Positions 34,120 to 43,413 of a stretch of 64,000 nt of DNA are shown here, in pieces; positions within the stretch are counted from its first letter, which is position 1; every line of letters begins with the position of its first letter. The stretch lies in NCBI RefSeq assembly GCF_000718135.1, contig NZ_JOEM01000003.1:124001-188000 (forward strand), given 5' to 3'. The notes under the pieces are model-generated. The model was not told the DNA's origin and searched no databases. It saw only the letters and a list, made by a program, of their open reading frames with translations. A program made the position numbers and the translations under genes. The stretch comes from Streptomyces cyaneofuscatus. Its GTDB lineage: Bacteria > Actinomycetota > Actinomycetes > Streptomycetales > Streptomycetaceae.

Positions 34120-34274
34120 CCCGCCCGCCTTCCCCGAGGGCGCCGGTGGACTCGTCGAGTCCTCCGAAAATCCTTTGGCATATGCCTGGGGAATGTTCCG
34201 CAGCTCAGGGGCGCGCCCACTCAAATGTGCGCCCCTCCGCACGCACGTGCACCCCGGTGGGCGAGAATGGCGGG

Positions 34275-35120
34275 GTGACCTCAGCTACCGATGCGCCTCT
34301 GCCTGCCGTGACCCGGCTGATCGCGACCGACCTCGACGGCACCCTGCTGCGTGACGACAAGACGCTCTCCGCGCGCACCGTCGCGGCGCTCGGCGCGGCC
34401 GAGGAGGCCGGGATCGAGGTCTTCTTCGTCACCGGCAGGCCGGCCCGCTGGATGGGCGTCGTCAGCGACCATGTGCAGGGCCACGGGCTGGCGATCTGCG
34501 CGAACGGCGCCGTGGTCACCGATCTGCGGGCGGACCGCGAGCTGATCACCGTACGGGCGCTGGAGCGCGAGGCCGCCCTGCACGTCGTGCACACCCTGCG
34601 CGACGCCGCCCCCGGCACCTCCTTCGCCGTCGAGCTGACCACCGGCATCAACTACGAGCCGTCCTACCCGCCCTTCCACCTGGACCCGGGCGCCACGGTC
34701 GCCATCGCGGAGAAGCTGCTGCACGAGGACGTACCGGGCGACGGCGCCCCCGTCCTCAAACTCCTCGCCCACCACACCGAGATGCCCCCGGACGCCTTCC
34801 TCGCCCTGGCCCGTACGGCGGCCGGGGAGCGGGCCTCCATCACCCGGTCCAGCCCCTCCGCGCTCCTGGAGGTCAGCGGGCTCGGGGTCTCCAAGGCCAG
34901 TACGCTCGCCGCCTGTTGCGACGAGCGCGGCATCTCCGCCGCCGAGGTGGTCGCCTTCGGCGACATGCCGAACGACGTCGAGATGCTCGGCTGGGCCGGT
35001 ACCTCGTACGCGATGGGCAACGCCCACCCCGCCGCGCTTGCCGCCGCTTCAGGGCAGACCCTCACCAACGAGGAGGACGGCGTGGCCGTGGTCATCGAGC
35101 GGATCCTCGCCACCCGCTGA
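34275..35120 (+). CDS. HAD family hydrolase (Cof-type)
   Basis: A 281-residue C2-cap HAD phosphatase with motif [30 protein letters not shown] with the motif III Lys, and FGDMPNDVEMLGWA. It is similar in design to the gene at 22233 but not adjacent to it, so the two are paralogues. GTG 34275 begins the frame just ahead of the first strand; the ribosome site is weak (AATGGCGG). Substrate unknown. Confidence 0.88.
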   Translation: MTSATDAPLPAVTRLIATDLDGTLLRDDKTLSARTVAALGAAEEAGIEVFFVTGRPARWMGVVSDHVQGHGLAICANGAVVTDLRADRELITVRALEREAALHVVHTLRDAAPGTSFAVELTTGINYEPSYPPFHLDPGATVAIAEKLLHEDVPGDGAPVLKLLAHHTEMPPDAFLALARTAAGERASITRSSPSALLEVSGLGVSKASTLAACCDERGISAAEVVAFGDMPNDVEMLGWAGTSYAMGNAHPAALAAASGQTLTNEEDGVAVVIERILATR

Positions 35121-35159
35121 CCACGCGCGTCGCCCGGCTCACAGCGGCTCCCCTGAAGC

Positions 35160-36866
35160 TCACAGCGGCGCCTCCCACACCACCGTCGTACCGCCCCCGT
35201 CCTCCCCGATGCCCGGGCCGAACCAGCTCGCCCCGCCCAGCGACTCGGCCCGGCGCGCCAGATTGCGCAGACCGCTGCGGCGGCCACCCTCCGGGATGCC
35301 CACCCCGTCGTCGGACACCGTCAGCCGCACCGCGGCCCGGCCGTCCGGCAGCACCGCCGTGGCGTCGACGACCACGTCGATCACCGAGGCTCCGGCGTGC
35401 CGGAACGCGTTGGACAGGGCCTCGCGGAGCGCGGCGACGAGGTTCTTGCCGGTCAGCTCGCCGACGAGCGCGTCCACAGCGCCCAGGAAGCGGTGCGAGG
35501 GCTTGAAGCCGAGCGGGACCGCCGCCATGTTGATCTCCCGCAGGACGCGGGTGCGGAGCCCCGAAGGGGCCTCGGCCGGTTCCTGCTGGAGCGCGAAGAT
35601 GGCCGTACGGATCTCCTGGATGGTCACGTCCAGCTCGTCGACCGCCCGGCCCACCCCGGTCCGCACCTCGGGGACCACCGACCTGCGCTGGGCGCTCTCC
35701 AGCATCATCCCGGTGGCGAACAGCCGCTGGATGACGAGGTCGTGGAGGTCGCGGGCGATCCGGTCCCGGTCCTCGTAGACCGCGAGCCGCTCCCGGTCGC
35801 GCTGCGCCTCGGCCATCATCAGTGCGAGGGCTGCCTGCGAGGCGAACTGGGTGGCCAGCGTCCGCTCGGCCCGGCTGAACGGGCGCGCCCCCCGCGCCCG
35901 GGGAGTGGCCAGGGCGCCGAGCACCCGGCCGCCGCTCTGCAGCGGCAGCAGCATGCTGGGCCCGAACCGGCCGGCCAGCCTGGTGACCATCCGGCTGTCG
36001 GTGGCCGAGTCGTCGATGAAGACCGCCTCGCCCGCCAGCAGCTTCGCCACCACCGTGGAGCGGGCCGGGATGATCACCCCGAGCGAGTCCGAGGGGTCGT
36101 CGGCGGAGACGGCGACGATCTCCAGACCGCCGTCCTCCGTGGGCAGCAGCACGATCCCGGCCGCCGAATCGGCGAGGTGGCGGGCCTGCTCGGCGACGAC
36201 GGAGAGCGCGTCGTCGGCATCGCCGCCCGAGAGGAGGGCGGTGGTCACCGCCACTGAGCCGTCGATCCAGCGCTCCCGCTGGCGGGCCGCCTCGTACAGC
36301 CGGGCGTTGCCGATGGCGATCCCGGCCTCGGTGGCGAGCACCCGCACCATGTGCAGGTCGTAGTCACTGAACTCGCCGCCGTCCCGCTTCTCGGTCAGGT
36401 AGAGGTTGCCGAAGACCTCCCCCTGGACCCGGATGGGCACGCCGAGGAAGCTCCGCATCCGGGGGTGGCCCGCCGGGAATCCTGCGGACCGGGGATCGCT
36501 GCTCAGATCCGCCAGCCGTACGGGGTCGGGGTCGTGGATCAGCGCCCCCAGCAGGCCCCGGTGGCCGTCGGGTCTGCGCCCGATCGCCCGGGCCACATCG
36601 TCCGGGACCCCGTGGGTGACGAAGTCGGAGAGCCCCTCGCCCGCCTCGTCGACGACGCCGATGGCGGCGTACCGGGCATGGGCGAGCTCGGCCGCGGTCG
36701 CACAGATGCGGTCCAGGGTGGAGTGCAGCTCCAGCCCCGTGCCGACCGAACGCATCGCCTCCAGGAGCTGCGGGACCCGGGCGGTGAGCTCGGCGGAGAG
36801 GCCCTGCAGGCTGCGGGCGGCCTCGGTGGCGGCATCGAGTGAGTCCTGCGGGTCCGGCTCTGCCAT
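35160..36866 (-). CDS. GAF-domain sensor histidine kinase (DevS/NarL-partner type)
   Basis: A 568-residue cytosolic kinase. Two GAF domains (about 45-190 and 215-350) precede the HisKA_3 dimerisation box RIARDLHDLVIQRLFATGMML (phospho-acceptor His in DLHD). The ATPase domain has ALREALSNAFRHAGA (N box) and VSDDGVGIPEGG. Such kinases, like DevS/DosT, sense haem-bound gases or redox and phosphorylate NarL-type regulators. No response regulator gene is adjacent, so it is an orphan here. It lies next to the cyd genes in the same direction, which makes a respiratory signal plausible but unproven. Confidence 0.9.
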   Translation of the reverse strand: MAEPDPQDSLDAATEAARSLQGLSAELTARVPQLLEAMRSVGTGLELHSTLDRICATAAELAHARYAAIGVVDEAGEGLSDFVTHGVPDDVARAIGRRPDGHRGLLGALIHDPDPVRLADLSSDPRSAGFPAGHPRMRSFLGVPIRVQGEVFGNLYLTEKRDGGEFSDYDLHMVRVLATEAGIAIGNARLYEAARQRERWIDGSVAVTTALLSGGDADDALSVVAEQARHLADSAAGIVLLPTEDGGLEIVAVSADDPSDSLGVIIPARSTVVAKLLAGEAVFIDDSATDSRMVTRLAGRFGPSMLLPLQSGGRVLGALATPRARGARPFSRAERTLATQFASQAALALMMAEAQRDRERLAVYEDRDRIARDLHDLVIQRLFATGMMLESAQRRSVVPEVRTGVGRAVDELDVTIQEIRTAIFALQQEPAEAPSGLRTRVLREINMAAVPLGFKPSHRFLGAVDALVGELTGKNLVAALREALSNAFRHAGASVIDVVVDATAVLPDGRAAVRLTVSDDGVGIPEGGRRSGLRNLARRAESLGGASWFGPGIGEDGGGTTVVWEAPL

Positions 36867-36933
36867 GACCTGAGCCTAGTTAGTGGCGATAGGGGAGGAA
36901 AGTCGGGTTTCTCTCCCCAGGCCCCCACGGGGC

Positions 36934-39900
36934 TCACACCGCCACCGTCTCCGCCTCCCGCTCCAGCATCCGGCGCAACGGACCCTCCTCGGCGGCGAGC
37001 TCCGCGTACGGGCCGCGCTGCGCCACCCGGCCCGCGTCCAGCACCAGCACCTCGTCCACCGCCTCGACCCCGGCCAGGCGGTGGGTGATCAGGACGGTCG
37101 TCCGCCCTTCGGTCGCCGCCAGCAGGTCGGCGGTGAGCGCGTCGGCGGTCGCCAGGTCGAGGTGCTCGGCCGGCTCGTCCAGGACCAGGACCGGGAAGTC
37201 GGCCAGCAGCGCCCGGGCCAGGGCGAGGCGCTGGCGCTGGCCCCCGGAGAGCCGGGCGCCGTGCTCGCCCACCGGGGTGTCGAGCCCCTCCGGCAGGGAG
37301 CGGACCCACTCCAGCAGCCGGGCCCGGGCGAGCGCGTCGTCCAGCTCGGCGTCGGTCGCCCCGGTGCGGGCGAGGCGCAGGTTCTCCCGGATGGAGCTGT
37401 CGAAAACGTGGGCGTCCTGGGCGCACAGGCCGACGGAGCGCCGTACGGTGTCGCCGTCCAGGGCGTCCGCCCGTACACCGCCGAGGCTGTACGTCCCCGA
37501 GGACGCGTCCAGGAAGCGGAGGAGGACCTGCGCGAGCGTCGTCTTGCCGGAGCCGGAGGGGCCGACGACCGCGATCCGGCGGCCGGGCACCAAGGTGAGG
37601 TCGAGCGATGCGAGGGCGTCGCGGCCGGCCCCCGGGTAGCGGGCCGACAGACCCCGCACCTCCAGCGGGAACGGCGAGGCGGGCGCATCGGCCGGGGCCA
37701 CGGGCTCCTGTACGGGGACGGGGGCGTCGAGCACCTCGTACACCCGCTCGGCGCTCCGCAGGACCCGCTGGCGGTACTGCACCGCGAGCGGCATCCCGGT
37801 GACGGCCTCGAAGGCGGCGAGCGGGGTGAGCACCACCACCGCGAGCGCGACGCCGCTCAGGCGCCCGTCGTTCACGGCGGGGACGGCGACGGACGCGGCG
37901 GCCACCACCGTCAGCCCGCAGACCAGGGCGGAGAGCCCGCCGCCCAGGGCCGTCGCGGTGGCCGCGCGGGAGGCGATCCGGGTCAGCAGGGTGTCGGCGG
38001 CCCGCATGTGGGCCTGCCGGGCCGGGAGCGCCCCGGCGACGGTCAGCTCGGCCGTGCCGCCGAGGAGATCGGTGACCCGGGTGGCCAGGGCGGCCCGGGC
38101 GGGCGCCAGCTGACGCTCCGTACGGTGGGCGACTCCACCGCTGACCAGCGGTACCCCGACCCCGGCGACCAGCAGCCCGACCGCCAGGATCACGCCCGCC
38201 TCGGGCAGCAGCCAGCCGGTGAACCCGGCGGCGGCCACGGAGACCGTGAGCGCGGTCCCGGCGGGCAGCAGCCAGCGCAGCCAGTAGTCCTGGAGCGCGT
38301 CCACATCGGCGACGAGCCGGGAGAGCAGGTCGCCCCGGCGCACCGTGCGCAGCCCGGCGGGCGCGACACGTTCGAGGCCCCGGTAGACCGCCACCCGGAG
38401 TTCGGCGAGCAGCTTGAGCACGGCGTCGTGGGAGACGAGGCGCTCCGCGTACCGGAAGACCGCCCGGCCGATGCCGAAGGCGCGCGTCGCGGTGACGGCC
38501 ATCATCAGGTAGAGCACCGGCGGCTGTTCGGAGGCGCGGGAGATCAGCCAGCCGGAGACGGCCATGAGCCCCACGGCCGACCCCACGGCGAGGCTGCCCA
38601 GCAGCAGCGCCAGGGCGAGCTGTCCGCGCTGCGCACCCGCCGCCTCCCGGACCCGCGCGAGGACCCGTCCGGGGCGGGCGTCGGTCTCCCGCAGGACGTC
38701 GGCCGCGGCCTCCCGTACGCCCCCTTCCCGTATGTCCCCGGCCTCCAGCAGGTCCGCCGCCGCCAGCACATCCCCGGGGCGCCGCCCGTCCAGCGGCTCA
38801 CCACCGGCAAGGGGCTGCGGAACGGGCAGTCCGGGCGCGGCGATCGTGGCCGGCCCCTGGGCCTCCGCCGGCCGCGGCTCCAGCGTCACCACCCGGTCCG
38901 CCACCGCCAGCAGCGCCGGGCGGTGGACGACCAGCAGCACGGTCCGGCCCGCCGCCAGCCTCCGTACGGCCTCGACGATCCCCGCCTCCGTCTCGCCGTC
39001 CAGGCTCGCGGTCGGCTCGTCCAGGAGCAGCAGCGGCCGGTCGGCCAGGAACGCGCGGGCCAGGGCGAGGCGCTGGCGCTGACCGGCGGAGAGCCCGGCC
39101 CCGTCCTCGCCCAGCAGGGTCCGCTCCCCGTCGGGCAGCTCCGCGACGAAGTCGTACGCCCCCGCGTCCCGCAGCGCCGCCACCACCGCCTCGTCGTCGG
39201 CGTCGGGCCGGGCGAGGCGGACGTTCTCCGCGATCGTGCCCGCGAAGAGGTGCGGGCGCTGCGGGACCCAGGCGATCCGGCTCCGCCAGCGCTCCGGGTC
39301 CAGCTCCGCGAGGTCCCGGCCGCCGACCCGGACGCGCCCTTCGTCGGGTACGGCGAACCTCAGGACCACGTTGAGCAAGGTGGACTTGCCGACGCCGCTC
39401 GGGCCGACCAGGGCGACGGTCTCCCCCGGTTCGACGGTGAGGGACGCGGCGGCCAGCGACGGGTCGGTGCGCCCCTCGTGGCGTACGGTCACACCCTCCA
39501 GCTCCAGGCGCGTCGAGTCCGGGACATCCTCGGTGCCCGCTGCCCGGGGCTCGGTCTCCAGGACCGCGAAGATCTCCTCGGCGGCCGACAGTCCCTCCGC
39601 CGCCGCGTGGTACTGCGCTCCGACCTGCCGGATCGGCAGATATGCCTCCGGGGCCAGGATCAGGACCACCAGGCCGGTGTAGAGGTCGAGTTCCCCGTGG
39701 ACGAGCCGCATGCCGATGGTCACGGCGACCAGGGCGACCGACAGGGTCGCGAGCAGCTCCAGGGCGAACGAGGAGAGGAAGGCGATCCGCAGGGTGCGCA
39801 GGGTGGCCCGGCGGTACTGCGTGGTGATGGTGCGGATCGATTCGGCCTGGGCCTTGGCGCGGCCGAAGACCTTGAGCGTCGGCAGCCCGGCGACGACGTC

Positions 39901-40512
39901 CAGGAAGTGACCGGAGAGCCGGGAGAGCAGCTGCCACTGCCGGTCCATCCGGGACTGGGTGGCCCAGCCGATCAGGATCATGAAGAGGGGGATGAGGGGC
40001 AGCGTGACCACGATGATCGCCGCCGAGACCCAGTCCTCGGTGACGATCCGGGCCAGCACCGCCACCGGCACGACGACCGCGAGCCCGAGCTGCGGCAGAT
40101 AGCGCGCGAAGTAGTCGTCGAGCGCGTCGACCCCGCGGGTCGCCAGCGCCACCAGGGAGCCGGTGCGCTGCCCGCTCAGCCAGCCGGGGCCCAGGAGCGC
40201 GGCCCGCTCCAGGAGCCGGCCGCGCAGCTCGGACTTGACCGCCGCGCTCGCCCGGTGGGCCGCCAGCTCGGTGAGCCAGGCGACCAGGGCGCGGCCGACG
40301 GCGACCGCCGCGAGCAGGAGCAGCGGAGTGCGGAGCTCGGTGACCGTGAGCCCGTCCTCGAACCCGCCCACCACGATCTCCGCGATGAGCATCGCCTGGG
40401 CGATCACCAGCGCGGCGCCGACCAGGCCGAGGGCCACCACGGCCGCCAGGAAGAAACGGGTGGCCCGGGCGTACCGCAGCAGACGCGGATCGATCGGTTT
40501 CACGTGAAACAT
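36934..40512 (-). CDS. cydCD: CydD-CydC fused thiol reductant ABC exporter
   Basis: A 1192-residue fusion of two half-transporters that in other bacteria export cysteine/glutathione and are needed to assemble cytochrome bd. First half (CydD): six helices, Walker A GPSGVGKST, signature LSAGQRQRLALARA. Second half (from about 640, CydC): GWLISRASEQPPVLYLMMAVTATRAFGIGRAVFRYAERL, Walker A GPSGSGKTT, signature LSGGQRQRLALARA. The fused form is typical of Streptomyces. It follows cydB after 93 bases that hold a parS palindrome; a second parS overlaps its start codon (ATG 40512, M-F-H-V-K). No good ribosome site stands before the ATG. Confidence 0.95.
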   Translation of the reverse strand: MFHVKPIDPRLLRYARATRFFLAAVVALGLVGAALVIAQAMLIAEIVVGGFEDGLTVTELRTPLLLLAAVAVGRALVAWLTELAAHRASAAVKSELRGRLLERAALLGPGWLSGQRTGSLVALATRGVDALDDYFARYLPQLGLAVVVPVAVLARIVTEDWVSAAIIVVTLPLIPLFMILIGWATQSRMDRQWQLLSRLSGHFLDVVAGLPTLKVFGRAKAQAESIRTITTQYRRATLRTLRIAFLSSFALELLATLSVALVAVTIGMRLVHGELDLYTGLVVLILAPEAYLPIRQVGAQYHAAAEGLSAAEEIFAVLETEPRAAGTEDVPDSTRLELEGVTVRHEGRTDPSLAAASLTVEPGETVALVGPSGVGKSTLLNVVLRFAVPDEGRVRVGGRDLAELDPERWRSRIAWVPQRPHLFAGTIAENVRLARPDADDEAVVAALRDAGAYDFVAELPDGERTLLGEDGAGLSAGQRQRLALARAFLADRPLLLLDEPTASLDGETEAGIVEAVRRLAAGRTVLLVVHRPALLAVADRVVTLEPRPAEAQGPATIAAPGLPVPQPLAGGEPLDGRRPGDVLAAADLLEAGDIREGGVREAAADVLRETDARPGRVLARVREAAGAQRGQLALALLLGSLAVGSAVGLMAVSGWLISRASEQPPVLYLMMAVTATRAFGIGRAVFRYAERLVSHDAVLKLLAELRVAVYRGLERVAPAGLRTVRRGDLLSRLVADVDALQDYWLRWLLPAGTALTVSVAAAGFTGWLLPEAGVILAVGLLVAGVGVPLVSGGVAHRTERQLAPARAALATRVTDLLGGTAELTVAGALPARQAHMRAADTLLTRIASRAATATALGGGLSALVCGLTVVAAASVAVPAVNDGRLSGVALAVVVLTPLAAFEAVTGMPLAVQYRQRVLRSAERVYEVLDAPVPVQEPVAPADAPASPFPLEVRGLSARYPGAGRDALASLDLTLVPGRRIAVVGPSGSGKTTLAQVLLRFLDASSGTYSLGGVRADALDGDTVRRSVGLCAQDAHVFDSSIRENLRLARTGATDAELDDALARARLLEWVRSLPEGLDTPVGEHGARLSGGQRQRLALARALLADFPVLVLDEPAEHLDLATADALTADLLAATEGRTTVLITHRLAGVEAVDEVLVLDAGRVAQRGPYAELAAEEGPLRRMLEREAETVAV
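40497..40510. promoter_or_regulatory. parS site overlapping the cydCD start codon
   Basis: Exact GTTTCACGTGAAAC. On the minus strand it begins with the G of the cydCD ATG and encodes F-H-V-K. ParB of Streptomyces binds this 14-mer; sites concentrate around oriC. Confidence 0.9.
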
Positions 40513-40559
40513 CCCCCAGCAGCGGGATCGTCGGGATCAGCAGGGTCAACCAGGCGAGC

Positions 40560-40589
40560 CGGGCCGTGTTTCACGTGAAACACGGCCCG
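40560..40589. promoter_or_regulatory. parS site in a 30-base perfect palindrome between cydB and cydCD
   Basis: GTTTCACGTGAAAC at 40568-40581 is the centre of a perfect 30-base palindrome (CGGGCCGT on the left arm). It is 71 bases from the neighbouring parS. As RNA it could fold as a hairpin between cydB and cydCD; no T run follows, so full termination is unlikely. Confidence 0.9.
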
Positions 40590-40605
40590 TCGGGGCCGGT
40601 GCGGA

Positions 40606-41607
40606 TCAGTGCGCGTCGGCGATGTGCTGGGTGCCGATCCGCTTGCGGAACACCCAGTACGTCCAGCTCTGGTACAGCAGCACCATCGGTGTGGCGATGC
40701 CGGCGCACCAGGTCATGATCTTCAGTGTGTACGGCGTGGACGAGGCGTTGGTGACCGTCAGGCTCCACGCGTCGTTCAGCGAGGACGGCATGACGTTCGG
40801 GAAGAGCGTCAGGAACAGCATCCCCACCGCCGCCACGATCGTCAGCCCCGAGAACGCGAACGACCAGCCCTCGCGCCCCCTGGCGATGGCGCCGATCGCC
40901 GCCACCAGCGCCACCACCGCCACGATCAGCGCCACCAGGCTCCAGCGGTCACCGCTCGCGGCCTGGGTCCAGAGCAGGAAGCCCAGCGCGAGCACCGCCG
41001 TGGCCAGCCCCAGCTTCAGGGCCAGCGAACGGGCCCGGACCCGGATGTCCCCGGCCGTCTTGAGCGCGGCGAACACCGCACCGTGGAAGGTGAAGAGGAA
41101 GAGCGTGACGAGCCCGCCGAGGATCGCGTACGGGTTCAGCAGGTCGAAGAAGGTGCCGACGTACTCCATGTCGGCGTCGATCTTCACGCCGCGCACGATG
41201 TTCCCGAACGCCACGCCCCAGAGGATGGCGGGGATCAGCGAGGTCCAGAAGATCGCGTTCTCCCAGTTGGTCTGCCACCGCTCCCCGGTCCGCTTGGCGC
41301 GGTACTCGAAGGCGACCCCGCGCACGATCAGGCAGAGCAGGATGATCAGCAGCGGCAGGTAGAAGCCGGAGAACAGGGTGGCGTACCACTCGGGGAAGGC
41401 CGCGAAGGTCGCGCCGCCCGCGCTGAGCAGCCAGACCTCGTTGCCGTCCCAGACGGGCCCGATCGTGTTGATGAGGACCCGCCGCTCCTTGCGGTCGCGG
41501 GCGAGCAGCTTGGTGAGGACCCCGATGCCGAAGTCGAATCCCTCCAGGAAGAAGTAGCCGATCCAGAGGACGGCGATGAGCACGAACCAGATGTCGTGGA
41601 GTTCCAT
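40606..41607 (-). CDS. cydB: Cytochrome bd ubiquinol/menaquinol oxidase subunit II
   Basis: A 333-residue membrane protein with about eight to nine helices, and the family N-terminus (WFVLIAVLWIGYFFLEGFDFGIGVL, with conserved Gly-Phe-Asp-Phe-Gly). GPVWDGNEVWLLSAGGATFAAFPEWYA is a CydB hallmark. It forms the terminal oxidase with CydA, reducing oxygen to water with high affinity. It lies 18 bases after cydA and shares its Rex-controlled promoter. Confidence 0.97.
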   Translation of the reverse strand: MELHDIWFVLIAVLWIGYFFLEGFDFGIGVLTKLLARDRKERRVLINTIGPVWDGNEVWLLSAGGATFAAFPEWYATLFSGFYLPLLIILLCLIVRGVAFEYRAKRTGERWQTNWENAIFWTSLIPAILWGVAFGNIVRGVKIDADMEYVGTFFDLLNPYAILGGLVTLFLFTFHGAVFAALKTAGDIRVRARSLALKLGLATAVLALGFLLWTQAASGDRWSLVALIVAVVALVAAIGAIARGREGWSFAFSGLTIVAAVGMLFLTLFPNVMPSSLNDAWSLTVTNASSTPYTLKIMTWCAGIATPMVLLYQSWTYWVFRKRIGTQHIADAH

Positions 41608-41625
41608 CTCTCAGCTCCTGTGCTC

Positions 41626-43137
41626 TCAGTACGAGAAGGCCATGGGCCGGTCGGCGTCTTCGTCGTCGTGGCCGTTGATCCGGGTGGGCGGGTTGAGGTC
41701 GGATTCGGTGAGCTCCGGCGGCCCGGCCTTGATGTACTTCACGAGCAGCTTGACCTCGATGACCGCGAGCACGGCGTAGAGGAGGGTGAAGAAGATCATC
41801 GAGGTGAGGATCTCGCCCTGCGATACGCCGGGGGAGACCCCGTCGCGGGTCTGGAGGACCCCGTAGACCACCCACGGCTGGCGGCCCATCTCGGTGAAGA
41901 TCCAGCCCCAGGAGTTGGCGATGAGCGGGAAGAGCAGGGTCCAGAGCGCGGTGAGCCAGTAGAGCTTGGTGAACTTCGGACTGAGCGCCTTGTTCCGGAA
42001 GAGGACCAGGTTCGGCACTTCGTCCTCGCCGGTCCGCAGCGCCGGTGGCAGCAGGAACTTCCGCCGGGTCAGCCAGAGCCCCAGGATGCCGAGGCCGAAG
42101 GAGGCCATCCCGAACCCGATCATCCAGCGGAAGCTCCAGAACGCGACCGGGATGTTGGGCCGGTAGTCGCCGGGGCCGTACTTCTCCTCCTGCGCCTTGT
42201 TGATGTCGTTGATGCCCGGGACGTAGGAGTTCGGGTCGTTGTCGGCGAGGAAGGAGAGCACCCCGGGGAGCGAGATCTCGACGGAGTTGTGGCCTTCGCT
42301 GACGTCCCCGTACGCGAAGATCGAGAAGGGCGCGCGCTCCTGGCCGTCCCAGAGCGCCTCGGCGGCGGCCATCTTCATCGGCTGCTGGCGGAACATCACC
42401 TTGGCCAGCTGGTCGCCGCTGACGGCGGTGAGCAGTCCGGCGATGACGACCGTGACCAGCCCCAGCCGCAGGGAGGTCCGCATCACCGGGATGTGCTTCT
42501 TGCGCGCCAGGTGGAAGGCGGCGATCCCGACCATGAAGGCCCCGCCGACCAGGAAGGCCGCCGTGATGGTGTGGAAGAACTGCGTCACCGCGGTGTCCTG
42601 GGTGAGCACCTTCCAGAAGTCGGTGAGCTCGGCGCGGCCGCGCTCCTCGTTGATGCGGTAGCCGACCGGGTGCTGCATCCAGGAGTTGGCCGCCAGGATG
42701 AAGTAGGCGGAGAGGATCGTGCCGAGCGAGACCATCCACATGCAGGCGAGGTGGATCTTCTTCGGCAGCCGGTCCCAGCCGAAGATCCACAGTCCGATGA
42801 AGGTGGACTCGAAGAAGAAGGCGATCAGCGCCTCGAAGGCGAGCGGAGCGCCGAAGACGTCACCGACGAAGCGCGAGTAGTCCGACCAGTTCATGCCGAA
42901 CTGGAACTCCTGGACGATGCCCGTCACGACGCCCATGGCGATGTTGATCAGGAACAGCTTGCCCCAGAACTTGGTCGCCCTGAGGTACTTCTCGTTGTCC
43001 GTCCGCACCCAGGCGGTCTGCAGGCCGGCGGTGAGCGCGGCGAGCGAGATCGTCAGCGGAACGAAGAGGAAGTGGTAGACGGTGGTGATGCCGAACTGCC
43101 AACGCGCCAGGGTCTCCGGCGCCAGAGCGAGGTCCAC
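41626..43137 (-). CDS. cydA: Cytochrome bd oxidase subunit I
   Basis: A 503-residue membrane protein that carries haems b558, b595 and d. Family features are the N-terminal RWQFGITTVYHFLFVPLTI with the haem His, FFESTFIGLWIFGWDRLP, the Met/His region around QFFHTITAAF and the GRQPW motif (EMGRQPWVVYG). The Q-loop is the short type. GTG 43137 is chosen because AAGGAG stands about nine bases upstream and the protein then starts as in family members. A Rex operator lies about 110 bases upstream. First gene of cydA-cydB-cydCD. Confidence 0.96.
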   Translation of the reverse strand: MDLALAPETLARWQFGITTVYHFLFVPLTISLAALTAGLQTAWVRTDNEKYLRATKFWGKLFLINIAMGVVTGIVQEFQFGMNWSDYSRFVGDVFGAPLAFEALIAFFFESTFIGLWIFGWDRLPKKIHLACMWMVSLGTILSAYFILAANSWMQHPVGYRINEERGRAELTDFWKVLTQDTAVTQFFHTITAAFLVGGAFMVGIAAFHLARKKHIPVMRTSLRLGLVTVVIAGLLTAVSGDQLAKVMFRQQPMKMAAAEALWDGQERAPFSIFAYGDVSEGHNSVEISLPGVLSFLADNDPNSYVPGINDINKAQEEKYGPGDYRPNIPVAFWSFRWMIGFGMASFGLGILGLWLTRRKFLLPPALRTGEDEVPNLVLFRNKALSPKFTKLYWLTALWTLLFPLIANSWGWIFTEMGRQPWVVYGVLQTRDGVSPGVSQGEILTSMIFFTLLYAVLAVIEVKLLVKYIKAGPPELTESDLNPPTRINGHDDEDADRPMAFSY

Positions 43138-43242
43138 GTCGTCTTTCTCCTTACGTCGCCGTGGTGACACCACGTCGCCGTGGCCACACCGGGCACTCTG
43201 CCCCTTTAATCCCACTGATCGCGGGAGGAATGGGGGCACGCT

Positions 43243-43258
43243 TGTGAACGCGTTCACA
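43243..43258. promoter_or_regulatory. Rex operator upstream of cydA
   Basis: TGTGAACGCGTTCACA is a perfect 16-base palindrome, preceded by T (TTGTGAAC). It agrees with the Rex operator defined at the S. coelicolor cyd promoter, where NADH releases Rex and opens transcription under low oxygen. A further half-site TTCACAAG follows at 43259-43266. Confidence 0.9.
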
Positions 43259-43345
43259 TTCACAAGCAATTATGGCGCACACACTTTCGGGCCGTTCGCC
43301 GGGGGTACCCCTTTCGGCCACACGCGCCCCTGGACGTACGCAAAA

Positions 43346-43378
43346 GGCCCCTGACCTCGTCGAACGAGGTCAGGGGCC
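43346..43378 (-). terminator. Rho-independent terminator for hisC
   Basis: Perfect 15-base arms (43346-43360 and 43364-43378; GGCCCCTGACCTCGT) with a 3-base loop, followed on the minus strand by TTTTG. It sits 35 bases beyond the hisC stop. Confidence 0.9.
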
Positions 43379-43413
43379 ACCGGCCGCGCGGCGCCGCAGC
43401 GGGCGCCGGGCCG

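Noticed and set aside
36883..40578. 1231-codon open frame on the plus strand opposite cydCD
   Set aside because: It mirrors the GC3-rich codons of cydCD, is full of Gly/Arg/Gln with no domain, and has no ribosome site. A frame shadow.
40609..43167. 852-codon open frame opposite cydA-cydB
   Set aside because: Antisense shadow of two certain genes with low-complexity product (Glu/Asp/Gly-rich).
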